NCBI RefSeq assembly: GCF_014645015.1
Contig: NZ_BMLC01000001.1
Span: 186,001-250,000 of the forward strand
DNA: 64,000 bases
Direction: 5' to 3'
Origin: Salinibacterium xinjiangense
GTDB taxonomy: Bacteria; Actinomycetota; Actinomycetes; Actinomycetales; Microbacteriaceae
Shown: in pieces, positions 20,149 to 29,274 of the stretch
Numbering within the stretch: the first letter of the stretch is position 1
How the letters are laid out: the number at the start of each line of letters is the position of its first letter
Notes under the pieces: generated by a model
What the model was told of the DNA's origin: nothing
The model's database searches: none
Seen by the model: the letters and a program-made list of their open reading frames with translations, nothing else
Translations under genes and position numbers: made by a program

Positions 20149-20748
20149 TTACGCGGCAGCGACCCTGTCGAGGAAGTACTGGTGAAACCTCGTATCGCCG
20201 GTGATCTCCGGATGGAATGACGTGCCCAGCAGATTGTCTTGCTTCACGGCCACGACTCGACCGTCATCCAGCGACGCTAGTACGGTGGCTCTCGGCCCGA
20301 CCGACTCCACCACGGGGGCACGGATGAACATGGCGTGCATCGGCGGTTCGCCCAGTACTGGCACGTCGAGGTCGGTCTCGAAGGAGTCGAGCTGCGAACC
20401 GAAGGCGTTGCGTCGAACCACGAGGTCGAAACCGCCGAGAGTCTGCTGTCCGTTGATCGCGTCGAGCAGCGTGTCAGCCAACATGATCAGCCCGGCACAC
20501 GTGCCGTACATCGGCATACCTGACGCCACGGCGGCTTTCAATGGTTCAGCGAGGCCGAACAGCCGGCTGAGCTTGTCCATCACGCTCGACTCCCCACCGG
20601 GGATCACGAGCCCGCTCACACGCGCCAGCTCCTCCGGTCGCTTGACCGGTATCGCGTCAGCGCCGAGAGAGCGCAGAACCCCGATGTGCTCACGGAAGTC
20701 TCCCTGGAGAGCGAGAACCCCGACCGTCGGCGTCGTGCTACCAGCCAC
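20149..20748 (-). CDS. pdxT: Pyridoxal 5'-phosphate synthase glutaminase subunit PdxT
   Basis: 199-residue class I glutamine amidotransferase. The nucleophile is Cys84 in MYGTCAGLI and the His/Glu pair lies in SFHPEITGD. The conserved [12 protein letters not shown] opens the protein. It feeds ammonia to PdxS. The GTG at 20748 overlaps the 3' end of pdxS by 11 bp, so the two are cotranscribed. Confidence 0.95.
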   Translation of the reverse strand: MAGSTTPTVGVLALQGDFREHIGVLRSLGADAIPVKRPEELARVSGLVIPGGESSVMDKLSRLFGLAEPLKAAVASGMPMYGTCAGLIMLADTLLDAINGQQTLGGFDLVVRRNAFGSQLDSFETDLDVPVLGEPPMHAMFIRAPVVESVGPRATVLASLDDGRVVAVKQDNLLGTSFHPEITGDTRFHQYFLDRVAAA

Positions 20749-21652
20749 GCTCAGACAGGCGATGGGGAGCAGGCAGGTCAGACACGTTGATGCCGACCAT
20801 GGCCTCGCCCAATCCTCGTGACGCCTGGGCAATAACGTCTGCATCCTCGTAGAAGGTGGTCGCCTTCACGATCGCCGCCGCGCGCTCGACGGGGTTGCCC
20901 GACTTGAATACGCCGGATCCGACGAACACGCCGTCTGCGCCGAGCTGCATCATCATCGCGGCATCAGCGGGCGTGGCCACTCCCCCAGCGGTGAACAGCA
21001 CCACGGGAAGCCTGCCGGATTCGGCGACCTCGCGCACGAGGTCGTACGGCGCCTGCAGCTCTTTCGCCGCGACGTAGAGCTCATCCCTCGACCTGCCCTT
21101 GAGCGCGTTTATCTCGCCCAGGATGGTACGGATGTGCCTGGTGGCTTCGGAAACGTCTCCTGTGCCAGCCTCGCCCTTCGAGCGGATCATCGCAGCACCT
21201 TCGGAGATGCGCCTGAGTGCCTCACCGAGGTTGGTGGCGCCGCACACGAACGGTACCGAGAAGTTCCACTTGTCGATGTGGTTGGCGTAGTCGGCTGGGC
21301 TCAGCACTTCCGACTCGTCGATGAAGTCGACTTTGAGAGACTGCAGGATCTGCGCTTCGACGAAGTGGCCAATGCGCGCCTTCGCCATAACCGGGATTGA
21401 TACGGCCTCGATGATGCCGTCGATCAGGTCTGGGTCGCTCATGCGAGCCACTCCACCCTGCGACCGGATGTCTGCGGGGACGCGCTCGAGGGCCATGACC
21501 GCGACGGCCCCGGCGTCTTCGGCGATCTTCGCCTGGTCGGCGTTGACAACGTCCATAATGACGCCGCCCTTGAGCATTTCTGCGAGTCCACGATTGACCC
21601 GGCTCGTGCCGAGCTGGCTCTGTCCCAATTTGTCTGCTGTGCTGTTTGTCAT
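20738..21652 (-). CDS. pdxS: Pyridoxal 5'-phosphate synthase lyase subunit PdxS
   Basis: 304-residue TIM-barrel synthase making PLP from ribose 5-phosphate, glyceraldehyde 3-phosphate and ammonia. Visible are [12 protein letters not shown], the lysine of [10 protein letters not shown], and the phosphate-binding [14 protein letters not shown]. The ATG at 21652 ([10 protein letters not shown]) gives the normal length; the longer open frame runs into the HIT gene. Confidence 0.96.
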   Translation of the reverse strand: MTNSTADKLGQSQLGTSRVNRGLAEMLKGGVIMDVVNADQAKIAEDAGAVAVMALERVPADIRSQGGVARMSDPDLIDGIIEAVSIPVMAKARIGHFVEAQILQSLKVDFIDESEVLSPADYANHIDKWNFSVPFVCGATNLGEALRRISEGAAMIRSKGEAGTGDVSEATRHIRTILGEINALKGRSRDELYVAAKELQAPYDLVREVAESGRLPVVLFTAGGVATPADAAMMMQLGADGVFVGSGVFKSGNPVERAAAIVKATTFYEDADVIAQASRGLGEAMVGINVSDLPAPHRLSERGW

Positions 21653-21729
21653 GATGCCTAATTCTACGTCTGGTGTGGATGCCACGGCTGCGGCCAATGG
21701 ACATGCTGTGGCTTGGTCGGCTGCGGCCG

Positions 21730-22299
21730 TCAGTCGCGCGGGGGCCAGGCGTTGGCGATCTCTGCACGCACCTCGCCGAGGAGTCTCGGGACTGCCTTCG
21801 TGCCCGCGATGATGGGGAAGAAGTTGGAGTCGAACGCCCATCTCGGCACGATGTGCTGATGGAGGTGTTCCGCGATGCCGGCACCGGCGATGCGACCCTG
21901 GTTCATGCCGATGTTGAAGCCATCGACATTCGCCGTCTCTCTTAACACCCGCATGGCTACCTGCGTGAGTTCCCCGATTTCGGCGAGTTCCTGCGGTGTC
22001 GCCTCGTCGTAGGTCGCAACATGCCGATACGGGCATACAAGGAGGTGTCCGGTGTTGTACGGGTACAGGTTGAGCAGCACATAAGCCAGCGTTCCCCGCG
22101 CGACAATCAGGGCCTTCTCGTCGTCGAGCCTGGGAGCCTCGCAGAAGGGGCAATCATGCTGTTGGGGCGCCTTCTCGGAATTGCTCGAGATGTAGGCCAT
22201 CCGGTACGGCGTCCACAGTCGCTGGAATGAATCGGGGACCGCTGCGAATCCGCTCGCAGGTTCACCCTCCCCCAGCTCGGTACCGTCGTAGTCCTTCAC
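21730..22299 (-). CDS. HIT family protein, probable dinucleoside polyphosphate hydrolase/phosphorylase
   Basis: 189 residues. The histidine triad HLHQHIVPR is complete, and the [13 protein letters not shown] segment is typical of the actinobacterial Ap4A-phosphorylase-like HIT group. CPFC near residue 50 may hold a metal. It follows thrS by 7 bp, a conserved actinobacterial pair. Confidence 0.92.
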   Translation of the reverse strand: MKDYDGTELGEGEPASGFAAVPDSFQRLWTPYRMAYISSNSEKAPQQHDCPFCEAPRLDDEKALIVARGTLAYVLLNLYPYNTGHLLVCPYRHVATYDEATPQELAEIGELTQVAMRVLRETANVDGFNIGMNQGRIAGAGIAEHLHQHIVPRWAFDSNFFPIIAGTKAVPRLLGEVRAEIANAWPPRD

Positions 22300-22306
22300 G
22301 CTGTCG

Positions 22307-24259
22307 TCAGACCTGCGCGCGGGTGGCGATGGATTCGGTGATGCGTGCTATCGCATCCGCGATCGGCACACCGTTCTCCTGGCTGCCGTCGCGGAACCTG
22401 AAGCTCACCGATCCGTTCGCGGCGTCTTCCTCACCAGCGATCAGCTGGTACGGCACCTTGAGCTTGGTGTGCGTGCGGATTTTCTTCTGCATCCGCTCGC
22501 TCGATGCATCGAGCTCGGCTCGCACACCGGCCGCCTTCAGCTGCGCGATGACCTCGCCGAGGTATTCCTCGTACGCCTCCGCAACGGGAATACCGACCAC
22601 CTGCACCGGTGACAGCCAGACCGGGAATGCACCGGCATAATGCTCGGTGAGCACGCCGAAGAAGCGCTCGATCGAACCGAACAGTGCGCGATGGATCATG
22701 ACGGGGCGCTGGCGGGAACCATCGGCGGCCGTGTACTCGAGATCGAAACGCTCGGGAAGGTTGAAGTCGAGCTGCACCGTGGACATCTGCCAGGTGCGGC
22801 CGATGGCATCCCTCGCCTGCACGGAAATCTTCGGGCCATAGAACGCGGCTCCACCCGGATCGGGCACCAACTCGAGGCCGGATTCGGTGGCCACCTCCCG
22901 CAGGGTGTCCGTCGCTTCGTCCCAGATCGCGTCGCCGCCCACGTACTTCTCGGGATCCTTCGTCGACAGCTCCAGGTAGAAATCGGTGAGGCCGTAGTCA
23001 CGAAGCAGCGACAGGACGAAGTTGAGGGTATTGGTGAGCTCCTCCTTCATCCTCTCCTTCGTGGTGAAGATGTGCGCATCGTCCATAGTGAGTCCGCGAA
23101 CACGGGTCAGCCCATGGATGACGCCGGACTTCTCGTTTCGATACACGGTACCGAACTCGAAGAACCGCAGAGGCAGGTCGCGGTACGAGCGGGCGCTGGA
23201 GCGGTACACGAGTATATGGAACGGGCAGTTCATGGGCTTGAGGTAGTAGTCGGCGCCCTGGCGGGTGATCTCCCCCTCCTCGTTGCGGGCCTCGTCGAGG
23301 TGCATCGGAGGGAACATTCCATCGGCGTACCAGCCGAGGTGGCCGGAGGTCTCGAACAGCTGTGACTTGGTGATGTGAGGGGTGTAGACGAAGTCGTACC
23401 CCTCCTCCTCGTGGCGCTTACGGGAGTAGTCCTCCATCTCACGCCGGATAATTCCGCCCTTCGGGTGGAACACGGCCAGCCCCGAACCGATCTCCTCGGG
23501 AAACGAAAAGAGGTCGAGCTCGGCGCCGAGTTTGCGATGATCGCGTTTGAGCGCCTCCTCCTGGCGAGCCTGGTAGCTGCGCAGGTCGTCTTTGGACGCC
23601 CATGCAGTGCCGTAGACCCGCTGGAGCTGCTTGTTCTTCTCCGAACCGCGCCAGTATGCAGCAGCAGTGCGGGTCAGGGCCCAGCCGTTGCCGATCATGC
23701 GGGTATTCGGAAGGTGCGGGCCGCGGCAGAGGTCTTTCCAGTAGACCTCGCCAGTCTTGCCGTCGACGTTCTCGTACATGGTCAGCTCAGCACCGCCCAC
23801 CTCGACAGATTCACCGTCCTGGCCGCCCTCGGCATCGCCACCCTTCAGGCCGATCAGTTCGAGCTTGTACGGCTCGTCGGCAAGCTCGGCGCGCGCTTCG
23901 GCCTCGGTGACCACACGGCGCTGGAAGCGCTGGCCCTGGCGGATGATCCGATCCATGGCCTTCGTGATGGCCTTCACGTCATCCGGGGTCAGCGGTTCGG
24001 CGACATCGAAGTCGTAGTAAAAACCGTCGGTGACAGGCGGACCGATTCCGAGCCTCGCCTCCGGGTTGATCGACTGCAGCGCCTGCGCGGCGACGTGCGC
24101 CGCAGAGTGACGCAGGATCGCGAGACCATCAGGCGAATCGATCGTGACAGGCTCGACCGTGTCTGTCTCGCTGGTCGACGCCGCGAGGTCTCGTAGTTCG
24201 CCGTTGACGCGCATGGCGACGACGGACCGGTCGGTGAAAAGTTCGAATCCTGTACTCAC
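22307..24259 (-). CDS. thrS: Threonine--tRNA ligase
   Basis: 650 residues. N-terminal TGS domain; N2 editing domain with HSAAH and CRGPHLP; class II catalytic core with zinc ligands in MNCPFHI, the DDAHIF histidine and [13 protein letters not shown]-terminal anticodon-binding domain. It starts at a GTG at 24259. No T-box-like leader is evident in the 80 bp before the tRNA cluster. Confidence 0.97.
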   Translation of the reverse strand: MSTGFELFTDRSVVAMRVNGELRDLAASTSETDTVEPVTIDSPDGLAILRHSAAHVAAQALQSINPEARLGIGPPVTDGFYYDFDVAEPLTPDDVKAITKAMDRIIRQGQRFQRRVVTEAEARAELADEPYKLELIGLKGGDAEGGQDGESVEVGGAELTMYENVDGKTGEVYWKDLCRGPHLPNTRMIGNGWALTRTAAAYWRGSEKNKQLQRVYGTAWASKDDLRSYQARQEEALKRDHRKLGAELDLFSFPEEIGSGLAVFHPKGGIIRREMEDYSRKRHEEEGYDFVYTPHITKSQLFETSGHLGWYADGMFPPMHLDEARNEEGEITRQGADYYLKPMNCPFHILVYRSSARSYRDLPLRFFEFGTVYRNEKSGVIHGLTRVRGLTMDDAHIFTTKERMKEELTNTLNFVLSLLRDYGLTDFYLELSTKDPEKYVGGDAIWDEATDTLREVATESGLELVPDPGGAAFYGPKISVQARDAIGRTWQMSTVQLDFNLPERFDLEYTAADGSRQRPVMIHRALFGSIERFFGVLTEHYAGAFPVWLSPVQVVGIPVAEAYEEYLGEVIAQLKAAGVRAELDASSERMQKKIRTHTKLKVPYQLIAGEEDAANGSVSFRFRDGSQENGVPIADAIARITESIATRAQV

Positions 24260-24335
24260 CCCACAACTTTAGCGGCGGTGCGCGAGGCTCGGCGTGCGCT
24301 TCTGGCCAGCACCGCGGGGGAACCAACACCCCGGG

Positions 24336-24369
24336 AAAAAGGAATGGCCCCGACGATGTCGGGGCCATT
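24336..24369 (-). terminator. Terminator of the Gly-Cys-Val tRNA operon
   Basis: Perfect 12-bp stem (24343-24354 with 24358-24369, 3-nt loop) followed on the minus strand by TTTTT (24336-24340), 7 bp past tRNA-Val(GAC). Confidence 0.88.
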
Positions 24370-24375
24370 CGTCCG

Positions 24376-24447
24376 TGAGCGATACTGGGATCGAACCAGC
24401 GACCTCTTCCGTGTCAGGGAAGCGCGCTACCGCTGCGCCAATCGCTC
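24376..24447 (-). tRNA. tRNA-Val(GAC)
   Basis: 72 nt cloverleaf. Acceptor GAGCGAT pairs with ATCGCTC; anticodon stem CTTCC/GGAAG encloses loop CTGACAC, giving anticodon GAC. CCA is not encoded. Last of three minus-strand tRNAs. Confidence 0.95.
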
Positions 24448-24505
24448 AAGTGCATGAAACTTATTTTGTTGTTCCGGGCTGAAGTTCTGCTGCCTCGGGC
24501 TTTCG

Positions 24506-24576
24506 AGGTGACGACGGGATTTGAACCCGTGTACACGGCTTTGCAGGCCGTTGCCTCGCCTCTCGGCCACGCCACC
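24506..24576 (-). tRNA. tRNA-Cys(GCA)
   Basis: 71 nt. Acceptor GGTGGCG pairs with CGTCACC (one G-T); anticodon loop CTGCAAA gives GCA. CCA is not encoded. Middle gene of the tRNA operon. Confidence 0.95.
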
Positions 24577-24631
24577 GCATGCGGGAAGGTCAGAAACCAC
24601 AAATTTCGTAGGTTCTGACGCTTCCCACTCG

Positions 24632-24703
24632 AGCGGATGACGAGATTCGAACTCGCGACCCTCACCTTGGCAAGGTGATGCGCTACCACTGCGCCACATC
24701 CGC
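24632..24703 (-). tRNA. tRNA-Gly(GCC)
   Basis: 72 nt. Acceptor GCGGATG pairs with CATCCGC; anticodon stem TCACC/GGTGA with loop TTGCCAA gives GCC. First gene of the tRNA operon. Confidence 0.95.
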
Positions 24704-24730
24704 ACTGCCCGCATTGCTGCGTGCTAGATG

Positions 24731-24760
24731 ACTGTATCTGAAGTCGGCGGCGAGAGCCAA
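24731..24760 (-). promoter_or_regulatory. Predicted promoter of the Gly-Cys-Val tRNA operon
   Basis: On the minus strand a TTGGCT hexamer (24755-24760) and TACAGT (24731-24736) are separated by 18 bp, about 28 bp ahead of tRNA-Gly. The match to sigma-70-type boxes is fair, and position suits a tRNA operon start. Confidence 0.45.
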
Positions 24761-24821
24761 TCGTGTGACAGCCGTGTCGCGAACCTGTGGCAGGATACTG
24801 ATTACAGAAAGACGTGGTCAC

Positions 24822-24894
24822 GGGCGATTGGCGCAGTTGGTAGCGCGCTTCCTTCACACGGAAGAGGTCATCGGTTCGAGTCCGGTATCGCCCA
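24822..24894 (+). tRNA. tRNA-Val(CAC), target of island insertion
   Basis: 73 nt. Acceptor GGGCGAT pairs with ATCGCCC; anticodon loop TTCACAC gives CAC. The gene is complete; its 3' 43 nt plus one flanking base recur at 33481-33524, so it was the integration site of the downstream element and was regenerated by it. A GATACT -10-like box lies at 24794-24799. Confidence 0.96.
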
Positions 24895-24895
24895 C
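24852..24895 (+). repeat. Left attachment-like repeat (attL) within tRNA-Val(CAC)
   Basis: 44-bp direct repeat with 33481-33524, identical except for G at 24880 versus C at 33509. It covers the anticodon loop to 3' end of the tRNA, the classic tyrosine-integrase target. Confidence 0.9.
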
Positions 24896-25018
24896 AGAAA
24901 GCACTTGGAATCCCGCGGATCTGGATGCCACTTAGATAAGCGAGTTTGTGAGCTCGTCCAGCTCCGCACATAGATCCCCACGAAACTTCACGGACGCGCT
25001 GAATCCCCGAGGACCCCG

Positions 25019-25386
25019 ATGCGGCTCCTGATTGACGGATATCTATCTGTATCCGTGGGGCTCGCCCGCAACACGATGGCCCAGCGCCGCTCACAAGCCC
25101 AGAACTGGGTACTCCCAAGTGGGGCGATTGGGCTGTCGGTAACGTCAGCAAGCAGGCAGTTGAACAGTGGATCGAAGAGATGCCCAAGGCAGGCACCATC
25201 GGGGAGACGATCCGCAAGTGTCATCAGCTTCTCGTCAGCGTGACACATCGGGCCGTCGATCAGCACCTGATCAACCGCAACCCCGTCACGGGGGTTCGGA
25301 TGCCTCGCACCATGCGCGAAAGTTCCCGCTTGATGCTCGACTTACTCCTAAACCCTTCGCTGCAGGACCTTCTCATAACGAGCTGA
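25019..25386 (+). pseudogene. Tyrosine integrase relic (core-binding domain only)
   Basis: One frame gives RRSQAQNWVLP, then the next frame continues KWGDWAVGNVSKQAVEQW and IGETIRKCHQLLVSVTHRAVD, ending RNPVTGVRMPR. Together these read as the SAM-like core-binding domain of a phage integrase, with a frameshift near 25110. A second shift near 25335 leads to LTPKPFAA. Sequence then stops; the catalytic domain with R-H-R-Y is absent. Position next to attL fits the former integrase of this island. Confidence 0.8.
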
Positions 25387-25577
25387 TATGACTGTAATAC
25401 TCTTTGTTTTCATAGTTGACGAAAGATGATTCTCAGAATAGACATTAGGTAGCTGAACCGACCTGGCCCGCCTTTCTGCGGATCGGCATGCCTGATTATG
25501 AGCGGCCGCAAGTCATCCTGAATTAACAGTGAGAGAGCGTCGATACGATGTCTCCAAGCACGAAAGACGGAACGCAC

Positions 25578-25805
25578 ATGGCTATCAGCCTCACAGATCA
25601 CGAACTCGCGACCCTCGACAGCTTCGTCGCCCCTGACGATGCCAATGACGACTGGGTCATCACGGACGGCGGTTCGGCAATCCGTTGCGATATAGAGGGT
25701 ATGAGCGAGGAGCTTGCAAAAGCTCCCGTAGAACACCGATCAGCACAGACGTTGGAGGTCCTCCGGGCCTACCAGGCGGACGCAATTGCCGCCCGATCGA
25801 AATGA
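25578..25805 (+). CDS. Small hypothetical protein
   Basis: 75 residues from the ATG at 25578 (MAISLTDHELATLD; an upstream ATG at 25548 adds 10). Acidic, no membrane span or signal peptide. Looks coding by composition and lies on the same strand as the membrane cassette 135 bp downstream, but no family is recognised. It could be an independent remnant. Confidence 0.45.
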   Translation: MAISLTDHELATLDSFVAPDDANDDWVITDGGSAIRCDIEGMSEELAKAPVEHRSAQTLEVLRAYQADAIAARSK

Positions 25806-25940
25806 CCCGAATTCTGCTTCGTATTCGCAGATCATCAACAGCTGCCTGCTACCAGCATCGGTGAGCGGTCCTGCCACGAGTTCGCTCAGTCGCTCCCGTT
25901 ACAAACCATTCGCCGACCAATTCGATCTGGGGAAGATCAC

Positions 25941-26474
25941 ATGATGATTGATATTGCAAGCTCCGTATTCGGGGTTATTGGAATCGTTGTTTTCTCTGTC
26001 TGGTTTTTACTGACGATCGCATTTCAGAAAAATAATCGGCTAAGCCGGCTCACAACACGATTTGACCGGTTCACGCTCATCCCAAAATGGTCATTTTTTA
26101 CGCCAGATCCCGGTGCGAGCAACTATCACCTTGTTTATCGCAGTCGTGACGATGAAACGACTGTCAGTCCGTGGCTGGAATTGAATTTATCCCCGAGAGG
26201 ACTTCTCTTTCCCCTCTGGAACCCTCGAAAACGCTATCGAGAAGGCATGATCGAATTGTTTCACCTGCTGGCGCTTTCCAGCATCAACAGCTCTGCAGAG
26301 CGGCTTCAGTTCACAGCGCCGTACGTGATCCTGCTTGACGTTGCGCGCAAGCGACTCGGAGGTTCATTGTCGGCGCAGGCGTTCTACCAGTTTGCTGTGG
26401 TTGAAACACGTGGTCCAAGCGGAGCTTCTGCGCCACGCGTTCGTTTCTACTCGCTGACCCACCCGGTGTCATAA
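25941..26474 (+). CDS. Single-span membrane protein partnered with HTTM/SdpB-like gene (SdpA-like layout)
   Basis: 177 residues: N-terminal membrane helix (about 7-28, FGVIGIVVFSVWFLLTIAF), then a soluble domain with the motif PKWSFFTPDPGASNYHLVYR. FF-(S/T)-x-(N/D)-P segments of this kind occur in SdpA-type proteins that sit beside SdpB and in small partners of HTTM proteins. The stop is 3 bp before the next start, so the two are one translational unit. Composition is more AT-rich than surrounding core genes. Function unknown; the SdpA link is by motif and layout only. Confidence 0.65.
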   Translation: MMIDIASSVFGVIGIVVFSVWFLLTIAFQKNNRLSRLTTRFDRFTLIPKWSFFTPDPGASNYHLVYRSRDDETTVSPWLELNLSPRGLLFPLWNPRKRYREGMIELFHLLALSSINSSAERLQFTAPYVILLDVARKRLGGSLSAQAFYQFAVVETRGPSGASAPRVRFYSLTHPVS

Positions 26475-26477
26475 GCC

Positions 26478-27284
26478 ATGTTGACAATCGAAACTGCCGC
26501 ACGAATCACCGCCATTATCGTGGGCGTAGGCATTCTTCAGGGTTCTTTGCAATTGCTTTTGAGTTTGAAGGAATTCGGCTCTAGTGGGCTGTTTGACTGG
26601 AATAGCAGACAGGTCACCGCCAGGTCACACGGTGGGTCACGTGGATGGATGGTCGGGCGCACCGGCTTAGTGTCGCTGCGTATTGTTGTGGTTGCTCGAA
26701 TCGTCTGTTCCATAGCGCTCATCATTCCGTTTCAAAGCAACCTGCTCTACGCCCTGTACGCAACGGTTATTTTGCTGTCAAGCCTTTTCCTGTCCTACCA
26801 AATTCGCTATGGCAAAGATGGCTCCAATCAAATATCGTTCATCATCCTTGCGGGCTTGGCATTCACCTTCCTGATCCCACCGTCGAGTCCTTTTCAAGCC
26901 GTGGGTTTGTATTTCATCGCGGCGCAAGCTGTGTTCTCGTATTTCGCTGCGGGAATATCGAAGATATCCAACGCTCAGTGGCGTCAAGGATCTGCGCTGC
27001 AAAGCATTCTCAATACCGCTACTTATGGACACCCCACGGCCGCGGCCGTACTCCTTCGACGACCTTGGCTTGGAGGCTTCGTCGGATGGTCAGTTATCGT
27101 CGTGGAGATCATTTTCCCTGTAGCGCTTGTGGCTCCTCCTGGCCTACTGGTTCCTCTGCTTTTTGCCGGGGTTATGCTCCATCTCGCAACGGCCGTGCTG
27201 ATCGGCCTCGACACTTTCTTCTGGGCCTTCACGGCGACATTTCCGGCGATCATCTTCGTGAACGGGGTTCTCCTCGCCAGGTAG
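26478..27284 (+). CDS. Polytopic membrane protein, HTTM / SdpB-like
   Basis: 268 residues with about six to seven predicted spans. The segment SYFAAGISKISNAQWRQGSA followed by a late membrane His region (GVMLHLATAVLIGLDTFFWAF) matches the signature of HTTM (vitamin-K-dependent carboxylase-like) proteins, a group that includes SdpB of the sporulation-delaying-protein system. Directly coupled to the single-span gene upstream. No toxin precursor (SdpC-like) is recognised nearby. A short hairpin follows the stop. Confidence 0.7.
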   Translation: MLTIETAARITAIIVGVGILQGSLQLLLSLKEFGSSGLFDWNSRQVTARSHGGSRGWMVGRTGLVSLRIVVVARIVCSIALIIPFQSNLLYALYATVILLSSLFLSYQIRYGKDGSNQISFIILAGLAFTFLIPPSSPFQAVGLYFIAAQAVFSYFAAGISKISNAQWRQGSALQSILNTATYGHPTAAAVLLRRPWLGGFVGWSVIVVEIIFPVALVAPPGLLVPLLFAGVMLHLATAVLIGLDTFFWAFTATFPAIIFVNGVLLAR

Positions 27285-27293
27285 AACAGCAGT

Positions 27294-27311
27294 GAAGTGT
27301 TAGGACACTTC
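27294..27311 (+). terminator. Possible terminator after the HTTM-like gene
   Basis: 7-bp perfect stem (27294-27300 with 27305-27311), 4-nt loop, 10 bp after the stop codon. Only a weak pyrimidine run follows. Confidence 0.35.
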
Positions 27312-27466
27312 ATCGCTCTTATCGGTGGGAACGTTGCGTTGTGCGAACCGCTCACCCCGTAAGAGTTTTCGATTAAGGCGTTTGTAGTGAAGATGATGTG
27401 CGACGCAGATCGTGGTTCCCGTGTTCTCCGCGTTGAGGTCAGCGGGCCGGCTGACATGGGGACGTT

Positions 27467-27874
27467 TTGCTGCACTGTGCACTCGACGCGGTCGCATCGA
27501 CCGGTCTGGGGCCTTTGACATCGATCGGGACCGTGATGGTTGGCCACGACGGACACCGCGGCTGGCTGTACTACCTGGCCGTTGATGCGAACCGGCGTGG
27601 GACCGGCGTGCGAAGACAAATGACGTCAGCCGCGGAAAACTGGCTGCGCGAACATGGCGCCGTGAAAGTTCCGCCCATGGTCCGCACGACTAATGAGGCA
27701 GAACTCGGATTCTATGAGCACCTCGGCTATGACGACGCCACCGTTAGGGCTCGGTCAAAGCGACTAGTCCAGATGGCTCCGGCTGAGCCTATCCTTCGCA
27801 AGTCTGGCCTCGACCACATGACGAGAACCCCTCCGACGCCCACCGATGACGGCGCCCAACAGGACCTGATCTGA
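27467..27874 (+). pseudogene. N-terminally truncated GNAT acetyltransferase
   Basis: The frame carries IGTVMVGHDGHRGWLYYLAV, then RRGTGVRRQMTSAAENWL (acetyl-CoA loop, altered from the usual R/Q-x-x-G-x-G/A) and ELGFYEHLGYDD, as in RimI-like N-acetyltransferases. The first one to two strands and helices (about 45 residues) are missing and only a TTG could start the frame. The 180 bp before it hold no recognisable part of the gene. Confidence 0.65.
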
Positions 27875-27954
27875 TTGCTCCTGCCTGACGACGACCTTGT
27901 GTCGACATCGGATGGCGAGGATGCCCGCAAAGGGAATCCTGAACGGGGAGCTAT

Positions 27955-28215
27955 CCCTGAGCAGGTGTTTTCCGCGCAGGGATCTGGATTGGGTAACCCG
28001 GCGCCTTCATCGGAGGCGCTCTGGGGCCCGGGAATCGGTGGCAAGCCGGAGAGGTCGCACTCCTGCGGCGCTGCCGTAGCTGCTCGTTCAGGCCACGTCG
28101 GCTGATCGACGGCTCGGACTCGCGCAATGTGAATTTCTCAGACAGCCAAAACCGTTCGCACGAGTTCGGAGAGTTGCTCGACCCGGATCCCGCGCCGCTA
28201 TAGGAAAGCGTTCAA
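27955..28215 (-). pseudogene. Truncated fourth copy of the immunity-like gene (type II) with 3' flank
   Basis: Minus-strand codons from about 28209 to 28138 read AFL-stop-RRGIRVEQLSELVRTVLAV-stop, clearly matching the end of the intact copy at 29420 (AFLYRREVPVKQLSELVRTALAR). A TAG replaces Tyr. The 130 bp beyond the stop (27955-28085) also match the 3' flank of that copy (29275-29405), with small gaps. The rest of the gene is deleted. Confidence 0.7.
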
Positions 28216-28285
28216 CGTCTGGCCAGAAACGTTTCGCTATAGATGACGCTGCGCGCGGCTGGCGCTCATGGTCTCCCGCCTGAGT

Positions 28286-28834
28286 TCAGGCCAATGCGGC
28301 CAACTCTTCCCGTACCCATGAAGACAGCAGGTCAACTGCCACCTCACGCCCAGACCGAACAACGCCGACCGCTTCTTTATATACGACATCACGCACGGGA
28401 AGAGGTAACCCTCTTCCCACCTCCAGCATCGTCAACCCATTCCTGAAATCACGCTTGCTGCCCTTATAAATCACCCAGTGCGCACCAGGGATAGCGGCAA
28501 TCAACACTTCACCGAGATACGCCTGCACGTCATCGATCAGTGCAAGCTGACTCGACGTGAACGGACCACTGCCGGGAACTCCACTCTCGGCTGTGGGTCT
28601 TGCCGGGTTCCACCAGGACGGCAGATCCACCGTTTCTGTGTCGTGCCGTTCCTTGATGAGTGTCAGAAACCATTCGTTCACCGCATCCAGGCTTTCGATA
28701 CTGCCATCGAGTTGCGGATCACCGGGCCCGCTCAACCGAAGCCGAAGACGCGCCAGCGCCGGTTCCAACTCCCGCACATACGCCTCGTGCAGCTCCTTGC
28801 GCTTTTCGCGACTGGCGTTCATGGTGTCCCACAT
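28286..28834 (-). CDS. Immunity-like protein, type I copy (intact)
   Basis: 182 residues, no signal peptide or membrane span. It starts MWDTMNASREKRKELHEAYV and contains LPSWWNPARPTAESGVPGSG and GAHWVIYKGSKRDFRNGLTM. No named family is recognised. Two paralogues lie nearby (29420-29962 and the nonsense-mutated 30171-30719). The start is 4 bp after the stop of a conserved frame ending LERLGISFSLWVA, the tail of a probable polymorphic toxin. Tandem paralogues right after toxin tails suggest an immunity protein; this is inference from context. Confidence 0.7.
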   Translation of the reverse strand: MWDTMNASREKRKELHEAYVRELEPALARLRLRLSGPGDPQLDGSIESLDAVNEWFLTLIKERHDTETVDLPSWWNPARPTAESGVPGSGPFTSSQLALIDDVQAYLGEVLIAAIPGAHWVIYKGSKRDFRNGLTMLEVGRGLPLPVRDVVYKEAVGVVRSGREVAVDLLSSWVREELAALA

Positions 28835-28838
28835 AATC

Positions 28839-28892
28839 TCAGGCTACCCACAGGCTGAAAGAGATACCGAGACGCTCAAGCCGCTCAAGCAG
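28839..28892 (-). pseudogene. Conserved toxin-tail fragment cut by IS30 sequence
   Basis: The last about 17 codons (LLERLERLGISFSLWVA) match the frame ends before the other two copies. Similarity stops abruptly at 28892, where IS30-derived sequence begins in place of the toxin body. Confidence 0.6.
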
Positions 28893-29209
28893 CCCGGCAG
28901 GTTGTTGCGGCGCAGTTCCCGCGAGATCGTCGACGCCCACCGACCCACCGCAACCCCGATCTGTCTCAACGGCTGCCCCATCGCGCGGCGCACCGCGATG
29001 TCTTCCCGTTCGGCGAAGGTCAAACATCGGCTCTTCAGATCCCGGCCGCGCCGCGGTCGAACGCCGCCAGCATTGGTCAGAATTCGTCGCCCGGTCCGCC
29101 TGCTCGTCTCGATCAACGCGACCGCTTCCGAGATGACATCCCCCGCCTGCATCCGCGCCAAAAATACCTGAGTCAGATCCGGTCGAATGAAGATCGAATA
29201 CTTCGCCAT
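28893..29209 (-). pseudogene. IS30-family transposase, N-terminal fragment
   Basis: From an ATG at 29209 the frame reads KYSIFIRPDLTQVFLARMQ and then LTFAEREDIAVRRAMGQPLR and WASTISRELRRN, the N-terminal HTH of IS30 transposases. The DDE catalytic domain is missing and the frame runs into the toxin-tail sequence at 28892. Inverted repeats of a complete element were not found. Confidence 0.8.
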
Positions 29210-29274
29210 GACAACACCCATCCAACAATTGGTGCAATCACCGCAAGAATCCAAGGAACCTTGAACGGGCAGTA

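Larger units (their letters stand above)
28243..28892. repeat. Type I repeat unit, left copy
   Basis: About 640 bp, nearly identical to 30128-30777 at a constant offset of 1885 bp without indels through the gene. It covers the whole immunity-like gene, about 40 bp after its stop and the conserved toxin-tail sequence before its start. Confidence 0.85.

Noticed and set aside
24260-24335. Possible T-box or attenuator leader for thrS
   Set aside because: The gap is under 80 bp before the tRNA terminator and shows no T-box sequence or anti-terminator pairing.
27300-27521. Minus-strand 73-codon frame with a CVAHH motif, possible HNH nuclease end
   Set aside because: Too short and only one motif; no partner cysteines or upstream body.
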